Of a stretch of DNA of 64,000 bases, positions 44,228-53,105 are shown piece by piece. This DNA is from Chloroflexi bacterium TSY. Lineage in GTDB: Bacteria; Chloroflexota; Anaerolineae; Caldilineales; Caldilineaceae. Below the pieces are notes generated by a model, which did not search any database, was not told the origin of the DNA, and worked only from the letters and a program-made list of their open reading frames with translations. Within the stretch, counting starts at the first letter, position 1. Each line of letters opens with the position of its first letter. Location: NCBI GenBank assembly GCA_019217005.1, contig JAHBNG010000025.1, positions 62,001 through 126,000 on the forward strand. Direction: 5' to 3'. The position numbers were made by a program, and so were the translations under genes.

Positions 44228-46504
44228 ATGTCAATCGAATACCTGGACTTTGAACTTGAAATCGGACGCGGCGATGGCCGTACCTACCCGTTGGCCGTGC
44301 TGCAATCGCCCGCTGGCAATCTACGTTCTCAATTCAACTTTACCCTGAGCGAGCTCGAGTTGAACAATCGCATCTTGGCGCTCCAGAATGCACTGCTACG
44401 CTCAGGCGGTCAACAGCGCAAAGTGTTGAGACGCGACGAAGAAACCGTGCGTACATTTGGCCACGAACTCTTCTCCATCCTCTTTCAAGACGATGTGCGC
44501 TCACTCTTTTTCGAAAACAAGCGGCTCGCCATCGGTCAAGGCAAATATCTCCGCCTCAAGCTGCGCATTCTTGATCCTCAGCTGGCCACGTTACCTTGGG
44601 AATATCTCTTTGACACGCGCCAATCCGACTATCTCTGCCTCTCTCACGGCACACCGCTCGTGCGCTATCTAGAAGTGCCTCAACCACCCCAACCGCTGAC
44701 CATCACACCGCCGCTTCGCATTCTGGGCATGATCGCCAGCCCCACCGACCAGCTATCTCTCAATGTGGCGCGGGAGAAAGAGCGTCTGGAGCAAGCACTG
44801 ACCACCTTGGTCGAAGAGGGACTGGTCGAGTTAACCTGGCTCCCAGGGCAAACGTGGCGCGACCTGCATCGAGCCACGCGTCCCAACCAGGGACCGTGGC
44901 ACGTCTTTCACTTTATCGGTCATGGAGGCTTCGACAAGCAGCGAGAGGAGGGATTGCTGGCCTTTGCCAATCGCCAGGGAAAGAGCGATTTGCGCACCGC
45001 GACCGAAGTGGCCCGGCTCCTCTCCTCCCAGACTACGCTGCGCTTGGCGTTGCTCAATGCCTGTGAGGGAGCCTATGCCGGGCCGCGCGACATCTTTTCA
45101 TCCACAGCCGCCACCTTGGTGCAGCAAGGCATCCCAGCCGTGATTGCCATGCAGTATGAGATCACCGACCGAGCCGCCATCGAATTCTCGCAAAGCTTCT
45201 ACGACGCCATCACCGCAGACCTGCCCGTGGACAGCGCGGTGACCGATGCCCGTCGGGCGGTCAGTCTAGCCATCAACCACGCGTTGGAATGGGGGATTCC
45301 CGTTCTCTTTATGCGTGCCCCCGACGGAGTGCTCTTTCATTTGGATGACGCCGCTCCAAGTCAAGAACCAGCCCATCAGAGCGCGATATCGGAGCCTCTG
45401 CCAACGGTTGTGGAAGAAGAGAGCCAACAGGCTGAACCCGAGTACCTTTCCGGTGTCCAGATCCAAGAACTGTTGAGCGCTCTGCTTGATGCCTACAATC
45501 CCTCCATCTTGCGCCAGATGGTGCGGATTGCGCTCAACCAACGACTCGATGAGATCGTCAGTGGAGAGACCTTTGACGATCAAGTCTTCAACCTCATTGA
45601 TTGGGCTGAACGCACCGATTCGATCCCAGAATTGATTGCCAAAGCGCAAGCTTATAACCCCAGCAATCAGCGGCTGCGTCAAGTCTGTCTCGACATCTTG
45701 GGCGAGGCGGTTGAGGCTGATATCCCGGAGCAACCGGAGGTAGCGGAAGGGCGTCGCACTGTTCCGGCAGTTGTCAAGACTGAAAATAGGCCAATCGCCT
45801 TGCCGACGTCTCCCATTGCATTCGAATGGATTCTGATTTCGGCAGGTGCATTTCCAATGGGATCAACCGATGAGGAGGATTTGGCGCATGATGATGAGAA
45901 GCCCCAAGAGACAATCTACCTGCCCGACTATTATATTGCCAAAGTGCCAGTGACCAATGCGCAATACAAGATGTTCGTCGAGGCAAAGCAGTACCAAGCG
46001 CCAAGCCACTGGGAAGAAGGCCAGATTCCTCAGGGGAAAGAGAACCACCCTGTTGTGTGCGTCAGTTGGCATGATGCAATGGCCTTCTGTGACTGGGCAG
46101 GTGTCCAACTGGCATCTGAAGCTCAATGGGAGAAGGCCGCTCGCGGAATAACCGGACAGCTCTATCCGTGGGGCAATCATCCACATACGGATAAATTATG
46201 CAACTTCAGAATTAATGTCGGTGATACGACACCTGTTGACCACTATCCTGATGGAGCCAGTCCATATGGATGTCTAGATATGGCAGGTAACGTTTGGGAG
46301 TGGACATCAAGTCAGTTTCAATCGTATCCATATGACCCAAACGATGGGCGGGAAGGCCCGAGCGGCAAGAGCCGTCGTACGTTGTGCGGCGGCTCGTGGA
46401 GCATCATTGGGAGCAACGTGCGCGGTGCGGCCCGGTTCTGCGGCAATCCCTCGTACAGGCTCAGTCTCTGGGGATATCGGGTGATGTCCCCCGGCAGCAG
46501 TTAA
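44228..46504 (+). CDS. CHAT-EAD1-formylglycine-enzyme-like fusion protein (conflict-system effector)
   Basis: The 758-residue protein has three parts. Residues about 1-370 are a CHAT caspase-like peptidase: HVFHFIGHGGF (His) and LALLNACEGAY (Cys) form the dyad. Residues about 406-490 match the effector-associated domain EAD1 (VQIQELLSALLDAYNPSILR to YNPSNQRLRQV), an adaptor that joins partners by like-to-like binding. Residues about 530-755 are a formylglycine-generating-enzyme (FGE-sulfatase) fold, WILISAGAFPMGSTDEEDL to WGYRVM. The catalytic Cys pair of true FGE is absent in the GGSWSIIGSNVRGAARF stretch, so this part is more likely a binding module. A C-terminal codon pattern suggests a diversified region. 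It is probably a defence or programmed-death effector. Confidence 0.88.
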   Translation: MSIEYLDFELEIGRGDGRTYPLAVLQSPAGNLRSQFNFTLSELELNNRILALQNALLRSGGQQRKVLRRDEETVRTFGHELFSILFQDDVRSLFFENKRLAIGQGKYLRLKLRILDPQLATLPWEYLFDTRQSDYLCLSHGTPLVRYLEVPQPPQPLTITPPLRILGMIASPTDQLSLNVAREKERLEQALTTLVEEGLVELTWLPGQTWRDLHRATRPNQGPWHVFHFIGHGGFDKQREEGLLAFANRQGKSDLRTATEVARLLSSQTTLRLALLNACEGAYAGPRDIFSSTAATLVQQGIPAVIAMQYEITDRAAIEFSQSFYDAITADLPVDSAVTDARRAVSLAINHALEWGIPVLFMRAPDGVLFHLDDAAPSQEPAHQSAISEPLPTVVEEESQQAEPEYLSGVQIQELLSALLDAYNPSILRQMVRIALNQRLDEIVSGETFDDQVFNLIDWAERTDSIPELIAKAQAYNPSNQRLRQVCLDILGEAVEADIPEQPEVAEGRRTVPAVVKTENRPIALPTSPIAFEWILISAGAFPMGSTDEEDLAHDDEKPQETIYLPDYYIAKVPVTNAQYKMFVEAKQYQAPSHWEEGQIPQGKENHPVVCVSWHDAMAFCDWAGVQLASEAQWEKAARGITGQLYPWGNHPHTDKLCNFRINVGDTTPVDHYPDGASPYGCLDMAGNVWEWTSSQFQSYPYDPNDGREGPSGKSRRTLCGGSWSIIGSNVRGAARFCGNPSYRLSLWGYRVMSPGSS
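46390..46490 (+). other. Candidate diversity-generating-retroelement variable region in the FGE domain
   Basis: Between GGSW and GYRV many positions that are Asn in typical FGE repeats are AGC, ATC, ATT, AGC, TTC, TGC, TAC, CTC, AGT or CTC here. All of these end in C or T, the pattern produced when adenines of AAC/AAT template codons are replaced. The conserved frame residues (G, S, W, V, R, A, R, N, P, R, G, R) are kept. No reverse transcriptase or template copy was found in the window. Confidence 0.45.
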
Positions 46505-46894
46505 TCTCTGTCCTCCTGGTCCGCCTGCGGCGAATGCCCCCAGCGCGCGCAATTTTTGCGGGAACATGTTTCTTGGCATTTGTTTGTGAGTGGATACTAC
46601 AACGGATTGAAATAGGAACGGATGCTGTGTGTAGGCAAGATTGTTCTGGCGTGAGTCAGCGTGTTCGTTTGTTTGGAATCTTGTCAGCGATGTAACGATT
46701 CCCCTCAACCTGGCTTAGCTTTATCCACAAGTTGTGCTGGGTATATCGACGGGCACGGACGCGAGGTTGGTAGAAGAGAGTGCGGATCGAATGGTCATCT
46801 CACGGGTCACCAACCTCATGTCCCTACGATTGATGCAGCGGGTAGATTCTCTCATTGGCATCGGGTAACAAATCGGCAAAATGGGCGAGCAAAC

Positions 46895-46982
46895 GCCGGT
46901 TGAGTAGCGGAGCGGTATCGAAACCAGCGTTTGCGGGTCGACCCGTTTGGTTTCGATACGCCCTTCGGGCTACTCAACCGGC
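46895..46982. repeat. Long palindromic intergenic repeat
   Basis: GCCGGTTGAGTAGC at the left is complementary to GCTACTCAACCGGC at the right, and GGTATCGAAACCA pairs with TGGTTTCGATACGCC inside. Sequences with the GTTGAGTAGC...GTATCGAAAC pattern occur in many bacteria as intergenic repeats. The stretch 46505-47133 holds otherwise only GC-rich, non-coding DNA. Confidence 0.7.
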
Positions 46983-47133
46983 ACTGATCCGGGGTTGGCA
47001 TGCGTAACCCTGCCTGAAAAGCATGATACCAGGGTCATGAAATCGGGCGAGGCGCATGCTTGCATTTTCCCGATTCGTTCATCCGCCCTTCCTCGATAGC
47101 ATAGCGGCCTCGTGCCCGTCTTACACCTCACCA

Positions 47134-47685
47134 TTAACTGCTTATAACCGATCGCAGAGCCATCCCAAGCTCCACGGCTGATCGGGCCAGTTCCCGCACC
47201 CGCTCGCGCACCGCATCCGACCCGATACGCATTTCCTCTGTGCGATCATCAGCAAAGTCGTCACCAGTGGCGTAGACAAAACGCGGAATGATCAAGCAGC
47301 GAAAATCGAGCATCAAGCTGTTGGCGAGCCCCATGACGGACATGTAGCTGGCGCGACCGCCTGCCGCACAAAGGAAACCAACCAACTTATTGTTCCAAGC
47401 ACTCAACCCAATCTCGAGCAGATTCTTGGCGGCTGCATTGACATCGAAGTTATAGACGGGCATTGCCAGCAGAACGACATCTGCCTCTCGAATCGCACCA
47501 ATCACTTTCTCTGCCTCCGGCGTTTTATGAGCCGTTACAGCATCCGCAAAATCGAGATCGATCTCGCGGAGATCAAGATAGTGAGGAGCAATCTCCAATT
47601 CTTTCAGATCCTCAACAACCTGGTGTGCCAACACATTTGACCGGCTTAGCGGATGCAAAGAACAACTAATCACAAGTACTTTCAT
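47134..47685 (-). CDS. NADPH-dependent FMN reductase-like flavoprotein
   Basis: The start is the ATG at 47685 (GAAAGG upstream), giving 183 residues. MKVLVISCSLHPLSRSNVLA is the flavodoxin-like phosphate-binding loop, and VLLAMPVYNFDVNAAAKNLLE the conserved second motif of the NADPH-dependent FMN reductase family. It reduces FMN or quinone-like acceptors with NAD(P)H. It stands alone, convergent with the CHAT gene, so no pathway is suggested. Confidence 0.85.
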   Translation of the reverse strand: MKVLVISCSLHPLSRSNVLAHQVVEDLKELEIAPHYLDLREIDLDFADAVTAHKTPEAEKVIGAIREADVVLLAMPVYNFDVNAAAKNLLEIGLSAWNNKLVGFLCAAGGRASYMSVMGLANSLMLDFRCLIIPRFVYATGDDFADDRTEEMRIGSDAVRERVRELARSAVELGMALRSVISS

Positions 47686-47892
47686 CAAAAAACCTTTCAT
47701 CACAGCAGGATTCATATTCGGTATAGCTTTAATTTGGTATAGCCATCATAGCAAATCAATTCTCATCGATAAGTGCCTCGGATCCCTAAATGAGGTTCTT
47801 TTTGAAAATAGTCTCTTCAGGATGAGTTGATGGAAATTGCCAAGAACAATCATTTACAGTATCATTCAATTTGTCAGCTAATTGATGATTGA

Positions 47893-47920
47893 TTGACAAT
47901 ATTCGTAGTTTTCCTATATC
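47893..47920 (+). promoter_or_regulatory. Putative promoter of the toxin-antitoxin pair
   Basis: TTGACA (47893-47898) and TATATC (47915-47920) are separated by 16 bp, about 27 bp upstream of the antitoxin start. The antitoxin would be expected to bind here. Confidence 0.45.
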
Positions 47921-47946
47921 TATTCTATCAACAAAAGGGATGGAAG

Positions 47947-48351
47947 ATGGAACTCTTGCCAGAAATTGAACAGATCTCTGTTTTAAAAAATAATCAATCG
48001 GTTGTTCTGGAAAAGGTCAAATCCAGTCCTGTTCTGCTTATGCAGCGTAGTAAACCAGTCGCTGTGATGGTGTCGCCTGAAGCGTGGAATGCAGCAGCCA
48101 AACGCATGAAGCAACTAGAGGAACAATTAGCACGTCAGCAGCAATTGATACTTTCCAATCAGCGATATACAGACATGCTCGTTGTCCCCACAACGAGCGC
48201 GTCAGAGGAAGCAGATCAACAGATGTTTGAAGACGACGATTCTGGTTCTGAACTGCGTCCTTTCGGTCTATGTGCAGGTGAATTTGTTGTGCCAGATGAT
48301 TTTGATGAACCGCTTCCAAATAATATTTTGGATCTCTTTGAAAGCGCATGA
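47947..48351 (+). CDS. Type II toxin-antitoxin antitoxin, Phd/YefM-like
   Basis: The start at ATG 47947 follows AAAAGGGATGG and gives 134 residues. The N-terminal part VLKNNQSVVLEKVKSSPVLL followed by MQRSKPVAVMVSPEAWN is the Phd/YefM DNA-binding fold. The C-terminal part is acidic (PDDFDEPLPNNILDLFESA) and would wrap the toxin. Its stop overlaps the vapC start by 4 bp (ATGA). The family usually has about 85-100 residues, so this one has an extra middle segment. The toxin gene it controls is broken. Confidence 0.85.
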   Translation: MELLPEIEQISVLKNNQSVVLEKVKSSPVLLMQRSKPVAVMVSPEAWNAAAKRMKQLEEQLARQQQLILSNQRYTDMLVVPTTSASEEADQQMFEDDDSGSELRPFGLCAGEFVVPDDFDEPLPNNILDLFESA

Positions 48352-48492
48352 ATATTTTGTTAGATACTCACATCTTTCTTTGGTACATCAGCGGCGACAA
48401 ACACATACCTGCTTCAATCGTGGAGACCCTACGTCGACCTGAGCATATGGTCTATCTGAGCGTTGTATCACTATGGGAAGTGATTGTTAAAT

Positions 48493-49991
48493 CTTTACTT
48501 TCTGGTAAAGGCTTGAGTGACAAAGGGCAAACCGAAAGGGGCGGAAAAAAGAATCCACCCTGAAAAAACGGGATAAAATGTAAAAATAGTGCTCGGCTAG
48601 TTTAAGCAGCGGCATTGAGGCGGCGATGAGCGAGAACGCCTTTAGGTAAATGGTGTGAAACCGAGGCCTTTTTCCGAAAGTCAGGGTCGAGTTGGTCGGG
48701 AGTTGGAAAAAGAGCACTCGAGAGAACGCGGCGCAGCCTGCCGGGAGTGGCTTGAGGCTCTCGATCCCAGTAGCCAGTCGGTATGGGAGGAAGAGAAGCG
48801 GCTAAATGGGAAAGAAGATTGCCAGCAAGCAGCCCCAGTTCAGGTAAGCGGAAGCAAGCCTCATCGGCATGAACAAATTGACGATGTAAGCCAATCATCT
48901 GCTTGGAAGCCAAGGGGGGGATGTTCAACAGGCCAGCGCTCCAGAGAGAAAAGATAAATGGTTTCAGCTTGTAAAGCCATGACGGTCGCCAGAACCAAAG
49001 GTGTGTGATAAGCAGGATCCTGAAAGACGTAAATCGAATAGGTGCGGTTGGCTGTATCCACCTTGGTTGTCCTGGGGACGAGATTGTGCCATGCTTGATA
49101 GCGAATCAGGCGACCACTATAGACAAATTGACCAAACGAGTCTGGAGTTGTGGCCTCGAGTCGCTTTCCCCTATAGCATCGAGAGAGCGGACGCACAATA
49201 TCACCATATTCGGGTGGTCTGCCTTTTTTCCTTACGTTCGGGTAACTCATTGCGGCGCGCTGTGCAGTTAATCGCTTCCCGAAGGACAAATCGGTCGACG
49301 TCGCTTTCTAGCATTTCTCTGATTGTAAACCCGGCATCGACCACCGCCACTTCGTCTGACTCCAGTGATTTCTTGTCTCTTTCAGCAGCTTTTTCCGAAA
49401 CTCACTTTCCTTTGTGCCTACCTCGCATCTCATGATTGCCTTGAGCAGTGGCACTCGTTTCCCGCCTATCTCCCCGAGCTTATCATCACTCCAAAGATGA
49501 GCGGGCAATGCCCGACGAGCCGTTGAGTTATAGAGTCGGTTCACTTTCCCTTGCAGCTTCGGTCGCCAGAACCCTGTGATATCTATGCTTTTCACTCGGT
49601 ATCCTTCTAACTTTTTTGCCTCCCATTCCCTTTCCACTCCACTTCTTCTTGCCACGATGAGCAGGCTTGCAATATCCCATGATCCATATCGAAAGCTCCA
49701 CCAGCTTCGCCGGAGCTCCTCATCTTCAAACCCGCTTTCACTCAATCCACTATGGATTGCTCCTCGACTTTTCAGAAACGACCCATTCATCATCGCCCAC
49801 ATCAGACGCATTACATTTACGTTTGTTCCCACCGGCGTTACTTGCAATACATTCATCAGTACTGCTATAGTTATTTCTGGCGCGGTTAGCATTCCTTCCT
49901 CCTTTTTGGTTTCGCTACCTTTAGGATGAACTGCTAACCGCTTTTTGTCACATTTCTCACCTCATCTCTTTTCTTTTACCAGAAAGTAAAG
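48493..49991 (-). mobile_element. IS4-like insertion sequence, copy 3, inside vapC
   Basis: The 1,499-bp element has terminal repeats CTTTACTTTCTGGTAAA and is flanked by a 6-bp direct repeat TTAAAT (48487-48492 and 49992-49997). It is nearly identical to the copy at 18822-20299. Confidence 0.9.
48602..49892 (-). pseudogene. IS4-like transposase, frameshifted
   Basis: Three frames give MLTAPEITIAVLMNVLQVTP to VVDAGFTI-like sequence, the middle segment with SYPNVRKKGRPPEYGDIVRP, and a C-terminal part ending SHHLPKGVLAHRRLNAAA. Frame breaks lie near 49480 (one base lost in GCCCGCGCTC-type sequence), 49375 (one base lost at the AAGAAATCA run), 49225 and 48930. A 12-bp insertion (CAAGCAG region near 48825) distinguishes it from the other copies. 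Confidence 0.72.
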
Positions 49992-50150
49992 TTAAATTTC
50001 AGTTAGGTAAAATTCCTCTGCCACATTCACCTGAGATATATCTACCCTTGCAACGACAACGACACATGATTGTCAGTTTAGATGTGGATGAAGCAAGTGT
50101 GAAGCAGCTGATTAAACTACCTTCGCTGCACCGCGATCCGTTTGATAGAC

Positions 50151-50367
50151 TCAGTAGATCCAAATTTGGCGTTTTTGGCTATTTTCAGTCGAGATTGCAG
50201 GGATTTTGGAGTCATTTATTCAGATTTCGGTTACAGAAAACAACCTATTTCATATCTGAAAATCGCCCAAATCTAACGCAAAAACTAGATATCGACCGGC
50301 AAATTTGTATTTATGTCAACTGTTTAGCCAGAATTCTCTCTCAAAACCTGAAATTTGGATCTACTGA
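50151..50367 (+). repeat. Family F 217-bp inverted-repeat element inside vapC
   Basis: Perfect 17-bp terminal inverted repeats TCAGTAGATCCAAATTT face inward, and a 3-bp direct repeat GAC (50148-50150 and 50368-50370) flanks it. The interior is AT-rich and has no convincing gene. A related, shorter element with GTC duplications is at 8733-10099. Confidence 0.85.
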
Positions 50368-50828
50368 GACTGTTAATTTGTCAGGCAATTGAACACAACT
50401 TGACCATCGCCACAGTAGATAGTGCTATTCAAAAGTATCCAGTTCGCATACTTTGAATACTCACCAAATGAGCTACATTTTCATTTTGATACAAAACAAT
50501 TGCGGCTCGGTTAATCAACGCAATGCACGATAGATTGCAATGAGAATTACGACCTAAACCATAGACAAATTGACAGTCAAGTCTATCCTCCCGTATCATA
50601 CAGATCGGTCTTTATGGCAATGTACTCATCCAGAAAAAATTCGTGGCACGAAAATAATTCATGCCACGTAATAATTCGTACCACGTCTCTCAGAGCAGAG
50701 ACGGGACAAAATTTTTCTGGGAACCTATAACCCCCGATGCCTCCATGATACCCGATCAATAGATATTTAGAAGCAACGGCTCAACTCATATTTTGATTGG
50801 TACACACATTGAGTCACACATAAATTAA

Positions 50829-50926
50829 CGCTCATCAGACGAAAGTGTGCAATTCACTGATGATTCGACAGTTTGATCGCATATTTGCTCACTTTCTGGA
50901 AGAATGACCTCTTCTGTCGATGAGCC
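50829..50926 (+). repeat. Family B 98-bp element, copy 3
   Basis: The ends GCTCATC and GATGAGC and the inner palindrome are the same as copy 1. It is flanked by an exact 8-bp duplication TAAATTAA (50821-50828 and 50927-50934). The surrounding 50457-50828 and 50935-51065 hold no gene; three diverged direct repeats of an ATTCGTGCCACG-like unit lie at 50638-50687. Confidence 0.88.
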
Positions 50927-51065
50927 TAAATTAAATCATCTACATTTGAGTACAAAGTAAAATTATGGTATACCACAAATTGTTCGACAGCCACTTGGTC
51001 TCTCTGAGAAAAAGCAACTTTTTACACAATTTGGGATACCATCTGGTAAAATTAAGGAGAAATCA

Positions 51066-52847
51066 ATGAACAAACCCAAAACCATCTTCGTCTGCCTTGC
51101 AATCGTAGCCATGCTACTTGCTGCCTGTGGTGGTGAAGCCACTGTGCCAGCTACGCAAGATTCATCGAGCGATGCCGCAACCGAAAGTCAAAGCACCGAA
51201 GCAATGGCAGATGGTGAAGTCTCTCGCAACCGCACTCTCATCGTTGCACAAAAAGGAAACTACCCGCCTGGCGAAATGTGGAGCCCCTACAACTTGGGTG
51301 GGACCCATCAGGCGGGCATTCAATTCTTCCACGAGCCGCTGGTTTATGCCGATATGCTCGATGGGCATGCATACCCTTGGCTGGCAGAGTCTTGGGAATA
51401 CAATGAAGATGCGTCTGAGTTGACCTATTTTCTGCGCGATGGTGTGACCTGGCGCGATGGAGAGCGCTTTACGGCAGAGGACGTTGCCTATACGCTCAAT
51501 ACTTTGCGCGATTTGGGTCCCGAGGTCCGTCGCGGTGGTGTCTATCAGACCTTTGTGAAGGAGGCTGTTGTTGTAGATGATCTAACCGTTAATATCATCT
51601 TTAACTCACCCGCCCCCCGCTTCCATGATGAAGTCATTGTGGCCAAAGGCGATTCCGCCACTTTTATCGTTCCGCAGCACGTTTGGGAAGGTGAAAACTG
51701 GGCCGAGTACACAGCGTGGAACGATGGGGCTGGTCCCGTAACGACTGGTCCCTGGCGTGCCAAATTTTCTGAACCAACCCGCCGCGTCATTGACCGCGTT
51801 GCCACATGTGAAGAATGGTGGGCTTGCGCAACGGGTTTTCACGAATTACCGGCCGTTGAGCGCTTTGTGCAGTTGACAATTCCTGACGATCAGGCTCAGG
51901 GCGCGGCCATGATTCGCAACGAAATTGACCAGACCCATGACTTGCGTGTTGACGTCATCGAAAAGATCCTGGCTGAAAACCCAGAGACCACCACCTGGAC
52001 CGGTCGCGAAGGTCCCTACGGCATGGTCTCCTGGTGGCCGACCGCCCTGCACTTAAACAACAACGACAAACATCTAGGCAAAACAGAAGTGCGTTGGGCC
52101 ATCAACCGATACCTGGATCGCGCCAAGCTGATTGATTTTGCTTACGACGGCAAGGGGCAAGAATCCTACTGGCCTTTCCCGCCATTCAAGGGACTTCAGG
52201 CATCGATCGACAACCTGGCTGAGTTGGAAACTGAATATCAGCCAAATCTCTACGATCCGGCTGATGGAGATGCCCGCTTGACCGCAGCCGGTTATGCCAA
52301 GGATGCGGAAGGCTTTTGGGCCGATGCCGAAGGCGACCGTATCCAGTGTAACATCACGGGTTTCTCTCTCTGGACAGATTTGGGGCCGGTTCTCTCTGAA
52401 ACGTTACGACAACATGGTATCGAAGCCAGCTATTCGGAACCAACCGATTCTGGTGATCTTCTGAATTCTGGACAGTATCAATGTTCTCTCTTTGGTCACA
52501 ATGGTGCTCAGTCTGGCAATATCTATCGTACGTTGGTTCTCTACACGACAGGGAATGCACAGAATCGTTTCCAATATTCCAATTCCGAATTTGACGCAAT
52601 TGTCGAAGAATTGGCCAACACAGCAGATGAAGCAGCCGTGCGCGAATTAGAAGCAGCCGCAATGGAGATCTGGCTTCAAGATATGCCCGATATTCAACTC
52701 GTTCAATTCTACAACCGTACTGCGAACAACCAGCACTATTGGACAGGATGGCCCTCTACCGACACGGATCCGTTCATGAATGGGATTCATCCGCATACTG
52801 GCTTTGCCTATACACTGCTCAAGCTGCAGCCGACGGATGCGCCGTAG
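51066..52847 (+). CDS. Peptide-type ABC transporter substrate-binding lipoprotein (family 5)
   Basis: The 593-residue protein starts with a lipoprotein signal ending LLAACGGEA (lipidated Cys at about residue 21) followed by a Ser/Thr/Glu-rich linker. From about residue 55 it has the family 5 solute-binding fold: FFHEPLVYADMLDGHAYPWL, then AESWEYNEDASELTYFLRDG and VTWRDGERFTAEDVAYTLN. AAGGAGAAATC precedes the ATG. It heads an operon with two permeases and two ATPases. It is distinct from the other binding protein in the window and probably takes larger oligopeptides or oligosaccharides. Confidence 0.93.
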   Translation: MNKPKTIFVCLAIVAMLLAACGGEATVPATQDSSSDAATESQSTEAMADGEVSRNRTLIVAQKGNYPPGEMWSPYNLGGTHQAGIQFFHEPLVYADMLDGHAYPWLAESWEYNEDASELTYFLRDGVTWRDGERFTAEDVAYTLNTLRDLGPEVRRGGVYQTFVKEAVVVDDLTVNIIFNSPAPRFHDEVIVAKGDSATFIVPQHVWEGENWAEYTAWNDGAGPVTTGPWRAKFSEPTRRVIDRVATCEEWWACATGFHELPAVERFVQLTIPDDQAQGAAMIRNEIDQTHDLRVDVIEKILAENPETTTWTGREGPYGMVSWWPTALHLNNNDKHLGKTEVRWAINRYLDRAKLIDFAYDGKGQESYWPFPPFKGLQASIDNLAELETEYQPNLYDPADGDARLTAAGYAKDAEGFWADAEGDRIQCNITGFSLWTDLGPVLSETLRQHGIEASYSEPTDSGDLLNSGQYQCSLFGHNGAQSGNIYRTLVLYTTGNAQNRFQYSNSEFDAIVEELANTADEAAVRELEAAAMEIWLQDMPDIQLVQFYNRTANNQHYWTGWPSTDTDPFMNGIHPHTGFAYTLLKLQPTDAP

Positions 52848-52889
52848 GGATTGAGACTTTTTTATGGTAACTTGAACGATTCGTGAGGA

Positions 52890-53031
52890 AACGTGTTGTG
52901 TGTTGCGTGGTACCAGTATAGAAGATTGGTTGTCCTGCACGCATATTGGTGAGCAGATATGTTTCTAGCCGATTGACATTCCAAGCATTTCAGTTAGATC
53001 GTCAGTTGGTACACGCAACACGCAATACGTT
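52890..53031. repeat. Family E long inverted-repeat element, copy 2
   Basis: AACGTGTTGTGTGTTGCGTG with GTACCA (left) is matched by TTGGTACACGCAACACGCAA with TACGTT (right) over 26 bp with few mismatches. It lies between the binding-protein and first permease genes, interrupting an otherwise tight operon. Related to 38445-38621. Confidence 0.68.
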
Positions 53032-53105
53032 TTCTTCGACTCCATTCAATCTACGCAAGCCCATAAAGCCAGCCGTAACAGAATCACCTGTCTTATCACC
53101 CGTCC

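Larger units (their letters stand above)
48348..50456 (+). pseudogene. PIN-domain toxin (VapC-type) gene interrupted by two mobile elements
   Basis: The first part, MNILLDTHIFLWYISGDKHI to SLWEVIVK, has the PIN-domain first Asp and a typical start. The IS4-like element at 48493-49991 interrupts after Lys. The second part, FQLGKIPLPHSPEIYLPLQR to LPSLHRDPFDR, is interrupted by a 217-bp element at 50151-50367. The third part, LLICQAIEHNLTIATVDSAI, supplies the last catalytic Asp and ends at 50456. All three pieces are in one frame when both elements and one copy each of the 6-bp and 3-bp duplications are removed. The restored protein would be about 128 residues, normal for VapC. Confidence 0.9.

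Noticed and set aside
46505..47133. Possible reverse transcriptase or template repeat beside the FGE gene
   Set aside because: No open frame with RT motifs and no copy of the variable region is present; only GC-rich DNA and a palindrome.
50457..50828. Additional gene between the toxin and the ABC operon
   Set aside because: No frame with coding features; AT-rich DNA with three short direct repeats only.
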